From positions 1 to 64,000 of the forward strand of contig JACQFE010000060.1 in the NCBI GenBank assembly GCA_016200265.1: 64,000 nt of DNA, read 5' to 3'. The notes under the pieces are model-generated. The model ran no database searches, had not been told where the DNA came from, and saw only the letters and a list, made by a program, of their open reading frames with translations. Shown here in pieces: positions 9,136 through 19,144 of this stretch (position 1 is its first letter; every line of letters begins with the position of its first letter). This DNA comes from Planctomycetota bacterium. Its GTDB lineage: Bacteria; Planctomycetota; Phycisphaerae; UBA1845. The translations under genes were made by a program, and so were the position numbers.

Positions 9136-10358
9136 ATAGTCTCCGAAACGGCGTTGATTAGTGCGATCAATGGCATGAACAGGGCCAGTGCGATAAATCC
9201 CACCAGAAATCCCAGACACAGAGTGACCAATGGCCCGCTCAGTGCCGACATCGCGTGCCACCACCGATAGGCGATGGCTTCATAATAGTCCGCGGCGTGG
9301 CCCAGTGATCGCTCCGCATCCTCGCCACGTTCCACCATTCTCAATGCGCACACCAGCATGCCGCCGAGGTTCGCGTTTCCGGCGGCTTCGTGCGGAGATA
9401 CACCCGCTGAAATCGCTTCGACAAATTTCGCCAATCGACTTCGGAGGTGATTTGTTGGACTCACCACTGAGGGAAGTGAACTCGAAAAAGCACTCGATGC
9501 ACCGCTGCGAATTCCCAGTGCGATGGACCGAATGGCCTGGGCCATGCCCAATCCGTAATCCATCGTTCGGGTGATGGGAAAGGCACAACGTGTCGTGGCC
9601 ACAAAACGCGAAAAGATACCAGGTTCGATTGAGCGTCTTGCATAAATGAGCTTCAACATCAGTATCAGTGCGGTCGCCAACAGGATGGCTGGGAGAATCC
9701 AAACGTACTTCATGAACCAGTCCGATATGGAAATCAGTCTCATTGTTGCATCCGGCAGGCGAACGCCAAAATCGAGAAATATGTCCCGAAATTTCGGCAT
9801 CAACATGGCCATGAACCAGAATGTCAAAGTCACGATGAACAGAATCATGAAGGCCGCGTAGCCAAGGGCATGACGTGAATGCGGCGTGGACGTTACGTGG
9901 AATTCGATGACACGATTCAGAATTCCCTCCTGTTCCGAAAGCGAGGCCGTCAGTTGTCCGCATGATTCAGCTTGGCGCAAAATCTCACTGAGCTGTGTGG
10001 GGCACCCGCGAAAACCGGCGGTCAGCGCTGTCGAGACCGGAACTCCGCTGCGAATGCTCAGGTTCATTTGCTCGAATGTGCGGCGAATCCGTCCGATTTC
10101 TCCGGCAGCGGCGGCTTCCAATGCAGGACACAAAGGCAGGTTTAGTCGCGTGATCACGGCCAGGCGAGAAACAACCGTTTGGAGTTCAATTGCACGTCGG
10201 ATCCTCTTACTGTTGCCCATGAATCCGAGAGGCATCAGCGCCGCCTGTTCGCCGGAAAGCAAACGAGCCGTGTTGCTCGCGATGCTTGCGGCCAAACTCA
10301 ACAGCGCATTGATGATGATGAGAAAGAGGGCGAGCTGTACAGCGACAATCATGTACAT
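9132..10358 (-). CDS. Type II secretion inner-membrane platform protein GspF-like (second copy)
   Basis: Two repeats with LPLCPALEAAA...ALTAGFRGCPTQLSEILRQAESCGQLTASLSEQ and multiple TM segments ending PLVTLCLGFLVGFIALALFMPLIALINAV (GspF/PilC pattern). Confidence 0.8.
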   Translation of the reverse strand: MYMIVAVQLALFLIIINALLSLAASIASNTARLLSGEQAALMPLGFMGNSKRIRRAIELQTVVSRLAVITRLNLPLCPALEAAAAGEIGRIRRTFEQMNLSIRSGVPVSTALTAGFRGCPTQLSEILRQAESCGQLTASLSEQEGILNRVIEFHVTSTPHSRHALGYAAFMILFIVTLTFWFMAMLMPKFRDIFLDFGVRLPDATMRLISISDWFMKYVWILPAILLATALILMLKLIYARRSIEPGIFSRFVATTRCAFPITRTMDYGLGMAQAIRSIALGIRSGASSAFSSSLPSVVSPTNHLRSRLAKFVEAISAGVSPHEAAGNANLGGMLVCALRMVERGEDAERSLGHAADYYEAIAYRWWHAMSALSGPLVTLCLGFLVGFIALALFMPLIALINAVSETI

Positions 10359-10371
10359 GGCATCTTCCTTC

Positions 10372-11565
10372 TCAACCGCTCACCGATTGCACCATTTGGA
10401 CCAGGGGTAGGAATAGAGCCAGAATCAGCAGCCCGATGACCGCGCCTACGCCAAAAATCGCCGCAGGGGCCACCCAGCCACGCAGCAACAACTGGGAGTG
10501 AATCGCCTGTGATTCGTAGGCCTTGGACAACTGAATCAACCCATCACGCAAAATGCCTAAGTCCGGGCTCCCACCGACGAAGTAGCTGAACATGGCGGGC
10601 ACCAGGCGCGTGCCTCGACAGGCCTCGCCGACGTCGGCGCCGTTCTCGATTGCCAATGCCACACTCCATGCTTCGTGGGAAAGCGCCAAACTGCCTGTGG
10701 CACCGGCGGAAAGTCGAATGGCTTCTGGAAGGGGCACGCCGCTGTCCACGGCAAACGCCATCGCGCGGAGAAACCGGGCACGTAGCGAGTTACGGATCAT
10801 CGCGCCCAGTAGAGGGATGCGGAGTACGATTCGGTCGCACATCAGCCGCCCTGCCATCGACCGATGGAGCACGAGGAACGATGATGCCAAAGCAACGACG
10901 GCGATGCCCGCAAACACGAGCAATTGCGGCAGAGCGTGCGAAAGCGAGATCATCGTCGTGGTAATCCACGGTAGCCTTACGCCGAACCCCGCAAAGGTCT
11001 CGGCAAACTGCGGCACCACGAACAACAGCACCGCACAGAAAACCCCCAGAGCGAGTGCCAGAACGATGGCCGGATACATGAGAGCTTCGCCGAGCAAGCG
11101 CCGCGTCTCGGACACCAGCCGCAAATGATGCGAAAGATTGAGCAACGTCGCGGACAATTGTCCGTTGGCCACGCCGGCGCGGACCACTTGTGCGTAGAGT
11201 GCAGGAACTTGCGGGGCGTGCTTCTCAATCGCATCCGGTAGAGACTGGCCTTGCTCGATTTCATTTGCGATCATCTGGAGCACACCCTGGAGTCGTCGGG
11301 AGTGGACGTCCCTTCCAAGTTGCCTCAGTCCCTCGTCCAGGCAGATTCCCGCATTTGCCAGGGACGCAAGCTGCTCGTTGAAGAAGATGAAATCGTCGCG
11401 ACTCAGCACTCTTCGCATCGGCGCTTGCTTCGCCGCGCGCAGCTCGATGTTCTTCAGGCCCATCGAAGCAAGCTGCTCCATCGCAACCGCGTTGTCCGCA
11501 ACTTCGAAGGTTCCGCTCATTGCAGCGCCGGACTTGCTCTGTGCGCTATATTCAAAATGGGCCAT
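10372..11565 (-). CDS. gspF: Type II secretion inner-membrane platform protein GspF-like
   Basis: MAHFEYSAQSKSGAAMSGTFEVADNAVAMEQLASMGLKNIEL... FFNEQLASLANAGICLDEGLRQLGRD... ALYAQVVRAGVANGQLSATLLNLSHHL ... ALFLPLVQMVQSVSG. Confidence 0.88.
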   Translation of the reverse strand: MAHFEYSAQSKSGAAMSGTFEVADNAVAMEQLASMGLKNIELRAAKQAPMRRVLSRDDFIFFNEQLASLANAGICLDEGLRQLGRDVHSRRLQGVLQMIANEIEQGQSLPDAIEKHAPQVPALYAQVVRAGVANGQLSATLLNLSHHLRLVSETRRLLGEALMYPAIVLALALGVFCAVLLFVVPQFAETFAGFGVRLPWITTTMISLSHALPQLLVFAGIAVVALASSFLVLHRSMAGRLMCDRIVLRIPLLGAMIRNSLRARFLRAMAFAVDSGVPLPEAIRLSAGATGSLALSHEAWSVALAIENGADVGEACRGTRLVPAMFSYFVGGSPDLGILRDGLIQLSKAYESQAIHSQLLLRGWVAPAAIFGVGAVIGLLILALFLPLVQMVQSVSG

Positions 11566-11602
11566 TTCGTGTTTTCCCTAAACTCAGCACTCCGACCCGC
11601 GA

Positions 11603-12766
11603 TCAATCCGACAGCTTGCAGCCGAGGATCCGCACAACTTCCTCCTCGTCCGTGACGCCGCTCGCCAGCAACTCCCTGGCACGCCCATTCAGGTCCAGCT
11701 CCTGCTTCTTCAACTCTTCGCGCAACACCGACGCGGGTGATTGCAACAAGATCAGCGACCGCGTTCGTTCGTCCAGCGTGGAAATCTGCGAGATCGCCGT
11801 TCGCCCGCTGTATCCCGTGTTCAGGCAAGCATTGCATCCGCGCAACGGGGACGCGCCGCAATGTCGACATCGCAGGCGAATCAGGCGTTGGGAACACACC
11901 AGCGTCATCGCACTAACAAGTTGATAGGGCGGTATCCCCATTTCGAGAAAACGCACGATCGTCTCCGCCGGATCGCCGCTGTGCATGGTCGTGAGAATAA
12001 GGTGCCCGGTCAGGGCCGCCTCCACGACGATGAACGCGGTTTGACGGTCGCGCACTTCGCCCAAGAGAATGACCTGCGGATCATGACGCAGCACCGATCT
12101 CATGCAGCGTTCGTATCCTAGCTCGCCGTATGGATTGATCTGGACTTGTGCGACGCGATCGAGCCGCTGTTCGACCGGGTCCTCTAAAGCAATGATGCTC
12201 CTGCCGGGAGTCAGACGCTGAATCTCGCGGACCAGTGCATATAAGGTCGTGGTTTTTCCACTTCCCGCAGGGCCGGACACAACGATGAGTCCGGCGGGGA
12301 GCGCCGCCGCCGCTCGCAATTGGGCTGCCGGTTTCGTTGTCAGTCCGAGCGAGTCGAGCGACTGGAGGTGAGTGCTGCGGCGAAAGACCCGCACGACGGC
12401 CCGCTCCCCGCGGACTGTTGGGAATGTAGCGACACGCAACTCTGCTCCCATACTGCTATCATTCGTCGAGCCATGTTCCCACAAAAAGCTTCCTTCCTGC
12501 GGGATGTCAATTCGATAAGTGAGTAACGACGCCATAATTTTCAGCCGAGAAATGACGTTCTCGGAGAGTCGTTGGGAGAGAACTTCCATGTCTCTGAGTT
12601 GGCCGTCGACGCGCGCCCGCACCAGCATTCCGTCGTCAATCGGTTCCCAATGAATGTCTGTCGAGCCGGCTTCAAGCGCCTGGGCAATGATGTCGTCCAC
12701 CAGGTCGGTGACATCATGAACACCCGGTTCAGATGGTCGATCCTTCATTTGCGTTTCGGCACACAC
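11603..12766 (-). CDS. gspE: Type II secretion/type IV pilus assembly ATPase GspE-like, lacking the N-terminal GspE domain
   Basis: Walker A GPAGSGKTTTLYALV, Asp box IIALEDPVEQRLDRVAQVQIN, Walker B ILLGEVRDRQTA, HSGDPAETIVRFLEMGI, CxxC zinc motif CRHCGASPLRGCNACLNTGYSGRTAI. Confidence 0.92.
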   Translation of the reverse strand: MCAETQMKDRPSEPGVHDVTDLVDDIIAQALEAGSTDIHWEPIDDGMLVRARVDGQLRDMEVLSQRLSENVISRLKIMASLLTYRIDIPQEGSFLWEHGSTNDSSMGAELRVATFPTVRGERAVVRVFRRSTHLQSLDSLGLTTKPAAQLRAAAALPAGLIVVSGPAGSGKTTTLYALVREIQRLTPGRSIIALEDPVEQRLDRVAQVQINPYGELGYERCMRSVLRHDPQVILLGEVRDRQTAFIVVEAALTGHLILTTMHSGDPAETIVRFLEMGIPPYQLVSAMTLVCSQRLIRLRCRHCGASPLRGCNACLNTGYSGRTAISQISTLDERTRSLILLQSPASVLREELKKQELDLNGRARELLASGVTDEEEVVRILGCKLSD

Positions 12767-12995
12767 GCTTCAGAATCCCTTTCAAGCCTTCGGCATCGTG
12801 CCGGAATTGAGGTTCCTTTGCCGCGTCGAATGCCCAGAAGCGATCACCTGCCTCCCGTTGTTACTACGAAAACGGGGCGTCCTTCTCGCAAATAATTTAA
12901 AGCCGAATTGATCGGACGACCCCGAAATTCAACATTTGATGGTCCATCAGTCCGTGGTAAATGCCCCTTGATGCAGCGAGGCAGTGGCTGCGCGA

Positions 12996-13313
12996 TCAAT
13001 CGACCTGCATTTGCTTTCCGCGAGGGAGTCCGCTCCAATGATTCTGGCACAGTTGCAGAGCGCGCCGCAGGCTTTGCATCCATGTCCAATGCCGCCCAAG
13101 AAAGCCCTGAAGGCTTCGGGCCGTTCCAAAACACATGATCTTGCGCAGCACCAGGCTCAGGTTGAAACCGCCCGCATGAGTCAGCAGGCGTTTGAGAATG
13201 TTCTCATGCTTGCGTAGATGCGTCCGATGCATCCCCCCGGTGTCGTAGCAGTGAGCGAAGCTCCGTTCAAGGCGTTCACGGATCCGTTCATGTTTCTGAC
13301 GTGTTGCCCAAAT
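12996..13313 (-). mobile_element. Remnant of a DDE transposase C-terminal region
   Basis: Minus strand: IWATRQKHERIRERLERSFAHCYDTGGMHRTHLRKHENILKRLLTHAGGFNLSLVLRKIMCFGTARSLQGF, the 'ERSFAHxxETGGMRRxHLRGHxNIxKRLLxHxxxxNLGLxMR' transposase C-terminal pattern; truncated by a stop at 13314-13316. Confidence 0.7.
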
Positions 13314-13474
13314 TTACACGAGCGTGGGCACGATCGATCGGCACTGTTTATCGCGTGGAGTGGGCGGTATGTCCGTATTATGGTTAAATCCTCCGACTTG
13401 CGGTGGACCAATGGCGACAGATACCATCACGACTGTCGATGTACTTTCGCGACCAGACGGAGGAATCATTGCGC

Positions 13475-14203
13475 ATGCCGTTACGATTGGCGATGTGGTC
13501 GGGGCCGAGAAACATCTCCACCGCCATGATGCGCTCCTGGGGCAACCGCGCCGATACCTTTGTGTGCGACGAGCCGTTCTACGCGCACTACCTGAAAGCA
13601 ACCGGAATCGATCATCCTGGCAGGGACGAGGTCATCGCGCACCACGAGACGGATTGGCGGAAAGTCGTAGCATGGCTGACTGGTCCGACCCCAGGGGGCA
13701 AGGCCGTCTTTTATCAGAAGCACATGTCCCATCATCTGCTGCCCAACATCGAACGCAGCTGGCTGGATGGGCTGACGCATTGCTTTCTGATCCGCGATCC
13801 ACGAGAGATGCTCACCTCGTTGCTCGAACATCTGCCGAATCCGACGTTGAATGACACCGGCCTGCCGCAGCAGATCGAGTTGGTCCACCACGTACAATGG
13901 CGAAGCGGCCGGACGCCACCGATCGTTGACGCACGAGACGTGCTGGAGGCGCCTCGCCACATGCTTGAACTACTGTGTGGCGAAGTTGGCGTTGCATTTG
14001 ATGAAGCCATGCTCAGTTGGCTCCCGGGACGTCGGGCGACGGATGGCATCTGGGCGAAACACTGGTACGAGGCCGTGGAGCGATCCACAGGCTTTCAGCC
14101 GTACAAGCCCAAACAGGAACCTTTGCCCGATGAGTTCACGACGCTTTTCGAGCAGTGCATGGAATGTTATTCTGAGCTGCACGTACGCCGACTCCGTGCG
14201 TAG
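13475..14203 (+). CDS. Sulfotransferase-like P-loop protein
   Basis: MPLRLAMWSGPRNISTAMMRSWGNRADTFVCDEPFYAHYL...KHMSHHLL...HCFLIRDPREMLTSLLEH: PAPS-binding-like loop WSGPRNISTAMMRS and RDPREML motif; GGAGGA RBS upstream. Confidence 0.8.
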   Translation: MPLRLAMWSGPRNISTAMMRSWGNRADTFVCDEPFYAHYLKATGIDHPGRDEVIAHHETDWRKVVAWLTGPTPGGKAVFYQKHMSHHLLPNIERSWLDGLTHCFLIRDPREMLTSLLEHLPNPTLNDTGLPQQIELVHHVQWRSGRTPPIVDARDVLEAPRHMLELLCGEVGVAFDEAMLSWLPGRRATDGIWAKHWYEAVERSTGFQPYKPKQEPLPDEFTTLFEQCMECYSELHVRRLRA

Positions 14204-14222
14204 TGCGACGAAAGAGATTGCA

Positions 14223-15122
14223 ATGTTCCAACAATTCAATCCCCAAAACAAGGATCTATTGGTGAATATCAACGGCAAGTTGGTTCACCGCAACGAGGCC
14301 GGAATCAGCCCGTTCGACTCCGTGGTGCAAGGCGGCGACGCGGTTTGGGAGGGTTTACGCCTCTATCAAGGAAGGATTTTCAAGCTCCTTGAACACTTGG
14401 ACCGGCTTCGCGACTCCGGGCTTGCCCTTGCCTTTCAACAGATCCCTTCGCAAGAAGAGTTCATTGAACAGATTCGACGGACACTTGCTGCGAATCAAAT
14501 GTCTGACGGAGTACACATCCGCCTGACGCTGACTCGGGGCGTCAAGATCACCTCGGGCATGGACCCGCGTCTCAACCAGTCCGGACCGACGCTCATCGTG
14601 CTGGCCGAACACAAACCTCCGGTTTACAGCAAGACCGGGTTAACTTTGATCACCAGCAGCATCCGCAGATTTCCTCCCGATTGCCTCGATCCGAAAATCC
14701 ACCACGCCAACCTGCTGCAATCGATTCTGGCCAAGATCGAGGCCAACAACGCCGGCGCGGATGACGCACTTATGCTGGACCACCGTGGCTTCGTGGCGGA
14801 AACCAACGCCACACACATTTTTATCGTTCACTCCGGCACAGTCATGACCAGCCTGGCAGTGGCGTGTCCCGAAGGCATCACCCGAGCTACCGTGCTGGAA
14901 CTTTGCAAGAAACACGATATTCCCAGCTGGGAGAAAGATATCTCCTTGACCGAGGTTTACCGCGCCGATGAAGCGTTCTGCACCGGAACGATGGGAGAGC
15001 TGGCTTCCGTTGTCAGGATCGACGGACGATCGATCGGAAGGGGTCGAGTCGGACCCATGACCGAACGCCTGAGCACATTGTTTTGCCGGCTCACGGAAAC
15101 TGTGGGGTACAAAATCACCTGA
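14223..15122 (+). CDS. PLP-dependent class IV aminotransferase (branched-chain / D-amino acid aminotransferase-like)
   Basis: VNINGKLVHRNEAGISPFDSVVQGGDAVWEGLRLYQGRIFKLLEHLDRL...DPKIHHANLLQSILAKIEANNAGADDALMLDHRGFVAETNATHIFIV...EAFCTGTMGELASVVRIDGR. Confidence 0.9.
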   Translation: MFQQFNPQNKDLLVNINGKLVHRNEAGISPFDSVVQGGDAVWEGLRLYQGRIFKLLEHLDRLRDSGLALAFQQIPSQEEFIEQIRRTLAANQMSDGVHIRLTLTRGVKITSGMDPRLNQSGPTLIVLAEHKPPVYSKTGLTLITSSIRRFPPDCLDPKIHHANLLQSILAKIEANNAGADDALMLDHRGFVAETNATHIFIVHSGTVMTSLAVACPEGITRATVLELCKKHDIPSWEKDISLTEVYRADEAFCTGTMGELASVVRIDGRSIGRGRVGPMTERLSTLFCRLTETVGYKIT

Positions 15123-15311
15123 CAACTACGGAATCGCGAACACATTTGGCGGGTTCAAATCAGAAACACATTTCAATGTGAAGCACCCGGTGCGTGCGGA
15201 AATGGCGATGCCGCGACCGGCGACTCCGTAGACTCACAATCGCAAGGCAGCACGATGCGCCATGACTGTGCGTCACGCGAATATCGAGGACACTGCGGAA
15301 GCGTGCCTGAG

Positions 15312-16412
15312 TCAGCGGGCAGCCGTGAAGCCTTCAAGTCGAATGCGCGGCGTTAGGTAGTCGTCGCGTATCGGCTCCTCGAGGCACAAGTCGGTGGAAA
15401 GGTATTTCTTGTTGGAATCCGGAAGAACGGAAACCACTGCTGTGTCCTCGCCGAGTTCCTCCACGAGTTTCATCGCCCCAAGCACGTTGGCGCCGGAGGA
15501 GATGCCGACCGCCAGGCCAAGGCGACGACAAAGCGCTTGTGCCATGAGTATGGCATCGCCGTCCCAAACGTCAACCACTGGGTCGAGAATCTCAAGGTTC
15601 ACGATAGAGGGTATGAACTCGTCGGAAATGCCTTGAATGCGGTGTTGGCCGGTCTTGTGTCCGGTGCGAAGCGTGGGAGAGTTGGCCGGCTCCAAGGGGT
15701 GGATGCGGACACTTCGTCTCTCGCGCCGCAGATATCGCCCGACGCCCATAACCGTCCCGCCCGTGCCAACGCCCGCCACGAATGCATCGGCCACCCGACC
15801 GAACGCACGAAGCTGCGACTCGATCTCCGGGCCTGTCGATAACATATGGGCCTCGACGTTGGCAGGGTGAGCGAACTGTCGCGGCAGAAAAACGTTGCGG
15901 TGTGTTTCCGCGTAGCGCTTGGTCATCTCGATGGCGCCGACAAAACCGCCATCCTCAGAGGAAACTCCGATGACGGTTGCCCCGAAACTGGCGATCAGCT
16001 GCACGCGCTCGCGGCTCATCCAGTCCGGCATGAAGATCCGAACGGGATGTGCAAGGGCGCTGCCTATGGCGGCAAAGGATATTCCCGTGTTACCGCTGGA
16101 AGCCTCGACAATAGCATCACCGGGGCGCAGATCGCCGGATCGATAGGCGACTTGAAGGATGTGGGCCGCCATGCGGTCCTTGATGCTCCCGGTCATGTTC
16201 ATCAGCTCGTACTTGGCGAAAATACGACGCGGCTTGTGGTCGAAGCGATAGCGTATTTCCAGGAGCGGCGTTTTGCCGATGAGAGGCATCAGTGCTTTGA
16301 TCGGGGTGACATCGGCCTCTGTCTGTATTGTTGCGTTCAACGGGAATCGGTCGGGCGCCTCGGCCCATCTCCTGTCAGAAGAACATACCACGCTCCGCTT
16401 GCCTGACAACAT
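15312..16412 (-). CDS. cysK: Cysteine synthase-like PLP enzyme (start site uncertain)
   Basis: [21 protein letters not shown] (PLP Lys), [63 protein letters not shown]. Confidence 0.85.
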   Translation of the reverse strand: MLSGKRSVVCSSDRRWAEAPDRFPLNATIQTEADVTPIKALMPLIGKTPLLEIRYRFDHKPRRIFAKYELMNMTGSIKDRMAAHILQVAYRSGDLRPGDAIVEASSGNTGISFAAIGSALAHPVRIFMPDWMSRERVQLIASFGATVIGVSSEDGGFVGAIEMTKRYAETHRNVFLPRQFAHPANVEAHMLSTGPEIESQLRAFGRVADAFVAGVGTGGTVMGVGRYLRRERRSVRIHPLEPANSPTLRTGHKTGQHRIQGISDEFIPSIVNLEILDPVVDVWDGDAILMAQALCRRLGLAVGISSGANVLGAMKLVEELGEDTAVVSVLPDSNKKYLSTDLCLEEPIRDDYLTPRIRLEGFTAAR

Positions 16413-16756
16413 CGCACGCCTGAATGCGGTGGTTTGCCATCTTCAGAAAGCGATTCACTTTCAAGTCCTCCAATCACATCGCACTCGCCATGACCGCAAA
16501 TACTGTAAGTTCTCCCCAATGCCCCCGTGCTGACCAACAAGCCGCTTGATTGAGCTGCAGGGTCGAGCGAGCGTCCGACCTCCCGCGTTCAGTACCTAAC
16601 TTCTGACGCAATTGGTCTCATTCCGCACAAGCGCCGGAGTACGAACTTGCTTGCTACGGATGCCGGTAATAATCTAACGCTTCGTCCAGCTCCGATGGGA
16701 TGGCGACGGGGCTTCCATCGGAGACGCATCAGCGATTCCCCGCCAGGAGCCTCCTC

Positions 16757-18667
16757 ATGTCACAGAGTCACACGCTACTTCATTGGAAATGGACCACGAT
16801 GATGGTTTTGGTATTGGGTCCCGTAGCCGGCCCCGCGTGGGCCGAGGAAAAGGAAAAGAAAGTGCCGGAACGAAGCGAAATTGAAAAAAAGTACACTTGG
16901 GCGACGGAGAACATCTTTCCCGATGTCAAAGCCTGGGAGGCCGAGTACGCCGCACTGGAGAAGGGCACGAAGGACATGGCCGCGCATAAGGGCATGCTCA
17001 AGAACGGAGCGGATCAACTGCTCAAAGTGCTCAAGGCCAAGGACGACATTGAAGCCCGTGTCGATCGCGTCAACGTGTACGCCTCGCTCACCGCCGATCA
17101 GGACACACGCGAAGGCGCCGCGCAGGCTCTCAAATCGCGGGCGCAGACTCTGGCCGTCAATTACAGTCAGGCGATGTCCTGGTTCCAGCCGGAGCTGACC
17201 GCGATGTCGTTCGATCAGATTGATTCGTGGATGCGTGAGAACAAGGACCTCGCGCAGTATCGGCAATACTTCGACAACCTCTTCCGACAGAAGAAGCACA
17301 TCCTCTCACCGCGCGAGGAGGAGCTCTTGGCCATGGCCGGCGAGGTCAACGCCACGCCGTACAACGCGTACAATCTGCTTGCCAACGCGGACATTAAGTT
17401 CCCGTCGATCAAGGATGCGGAGGGCAAGACGACCGAGCTTTCCGACTCCGCCTTTTACGTCATGATGAGCTCGCCGGACCGCCGCGTCCGAAAGGACGCA
17501 TACGACGCGATCGTCGGCGGCTACGCCGGGCATCGCAACACCGCGGCGGCACTGCTCAACGGCGTCGTACAGGCGCACATCTTCAACATGAAGGCACGCG
17601 GGTATCCGAGCTGTCTGACGGCCTCACTGGACGCCGGCAACATACCTGTCGAGGCCTACAACAACCTGGTCAAGACGGTGGATGACAATTTGCCGCTGCT
17701 GCACCGCTATACGGAACTCCGCAAGCGCGTTCTGAAGCTTGCGGACGGCACGCATGACTACGACCTGTATTGCCCGCTTATTATCGGCCAATCGCCGGAG
17801 TACACGTACGAAAAAGGCGTTGAGGCCATGAATACGGCGCTGAAGCCGCTCGGCGCTGACTACCTGGCGAACATGCAAAAAGGGCTGGATTCACGCTGGG
17901 TGGACGTGTTCCCGACCAGGGGCAAGCGCAGCGGCGCCTACTCCAGCGGCACGTTTCTCACGCAGCCGTACATGCTGCTCAATTTCCACGGACAATACAG
18001 CGACGTGTCCACGCTGGCCCACGAGATGGGCCACTCGATGCACTCGTATTTCTCGCGCAAGACTCAGCCTTATGTCTATAGCGATTACGACATCTTCTGT
18101 GCGGAGGTGGCGTCCACATGCAATGAGATCCTGCTTCAGAATTACGTTCTGGCTCATGCCAAGGACACGAAGGAGAAGCTCTACCTGATCAGTGAGTTCC
18201 TGGAGCGGATGCGGGGCACGATTTTCCGCCAGACCATGTTCAGCGAGTTCGAGCAGCGCGTGCACGAGATGGCCGAAAAGGGTCAGCCGCTCACTGCGGA
18301 TACCCTCGGCGCCGCTTACGGCGAGATCATGAAGAAGTATTACGGGCCTTCGTACGTCCATGACCCCATTGTGGATAATTACTGGGCGAGAATCCCGCAC
18401 TTCTATTACAACTTCTACGTGTACAAGTATGCGACCAGCTATTGTGCGGCCTCCAACATCGCCGCTCGGATCGAGAAAGAGGGCGACAAAGCTCGCGACG
18501 CGTATATCGGTTTCCTCAAGGGCGGCAGCAGCAAGTACCCAATTGACCTCTTAAAAGGCGCCGGCGTAGACATGACCTCGCCCGAGCCGATCCGCGACGG
18601 ATTGAAGCTCTTTGGAGACCTTCTTGACCAAGCGGAAGCAGCGATGAAAGAGCTGGGAATGTTGTAG
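16757..18667 (+). CDS. pepF: Oligoendopeptidase F family M3 metallopeptidase with predicted signal peptide
   Basis: Zinc motif LAHEMGHSMHSYFS; AFYVMMSSPDRRVRKDAYDAI; NYWARIPHFYYNFYVYKYATSYCAASNIA; N-terminus MSQSHTLLHWKWTTMMVLVLGPVAGPAWA|EE. Confidence 0.92.
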   Translation: MSQSHTLLHWKWTTMMVLVLGPVAGPAWAEEKEKKVPERSEIEKKYTWATENIFPDVKAWEAEYAALEKGTKDMAAHKGMLKNGADQLLKVLKAKDDIEARVDRVNVYASLTADQDTREGAAQALKSRAQTLAVNYSQAMSWFQPELTAMSFDQIDSWMRENKDLAQYRQYFDNLFRQKKHILSPREEELLAMAGEVNATPYNAYNLLANADIKFPSIKDAEGKTTELSDSAFYVMMSSPDRRVRKDAYDAIVGGYAGHRNTAAALLNGVVQAHIFNMKARGYPSCLTASLDAGNIPVEAYNNLVKTVDDNLPLLHRYTELRKRVLKLADGTHDYDLYCPLIIGQSPEYTYEKGVEAMNTALKPLGADYLANMQKGLDSRWVDVFPTRGKRSGAYSSGTFLTQPYMLLNFHGQYSDVSTLAHEMGHSMHSYFSRKTQPYVYSDYDIFCAEVASTCNEILLQNYVLAHAKDTKEKLYLISEFLERMRGTIFRQTMFSEFEQRVHEMAEKGQPLTADTLGAAYGEIMKKYYGPSYVHDPIVDNYWARIPHFYYNFYVYKYATSYCAASNIAARIEKEGDKARDAYIGFLKGGSSKYPIDLLKGAGVDMTSPEPIRDGLKLFGDLLDQAEAAMKELGML

Positions 18668-19144
18668 CGGAATTTCGCGGCAATTCGAGCCGCAAGTTTC
18701 AAACGGCCCGTTGGAGTGCGCATCGAGTACGCGATCGGTTCAGCTTGTCGCACGCGAGAGCCCCTGATCCGCCTCAGACTTTCGCTTCGCGAGGATGGAA
18801 CAACCCGTCGCGCAGCTCACAAGAGGTGTTGCTGCAGCGGATTGGCTGCTGTTACGGAACCATGCGCTCGGCGGAATCGCCGCGAACACCGCTCAGCCTG
18901 CCATGATCCAAACCCCATTGAGAAGACTTCATAATCAAATCTTCGTTCAAACTGAATCTTCTCAAGGTCCGGCAATCACTTAACGAAAACGTTACAAATC
19001 TTTGGCGCAAAATTAACTGCTTTCGCAAACCAGCCTAACGTCGGCGCGGGAGATTCCTCGCCAAAGGTCGGGCCTTAGGCGAACTCGGAGACCGGCGCGG
19101 TCACGGGGAGGCTCGATAGGCACTGTTGGCATAGGGAGATCAGA

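Noticed and set aside
10592-11128. Plus-strand ORFs opposite the gspE/gspF operon (10592-11128, 11251-11655, 9886-10410)
   Set aside because: Antisense shadows of well-supported genes; no recognisable domains.
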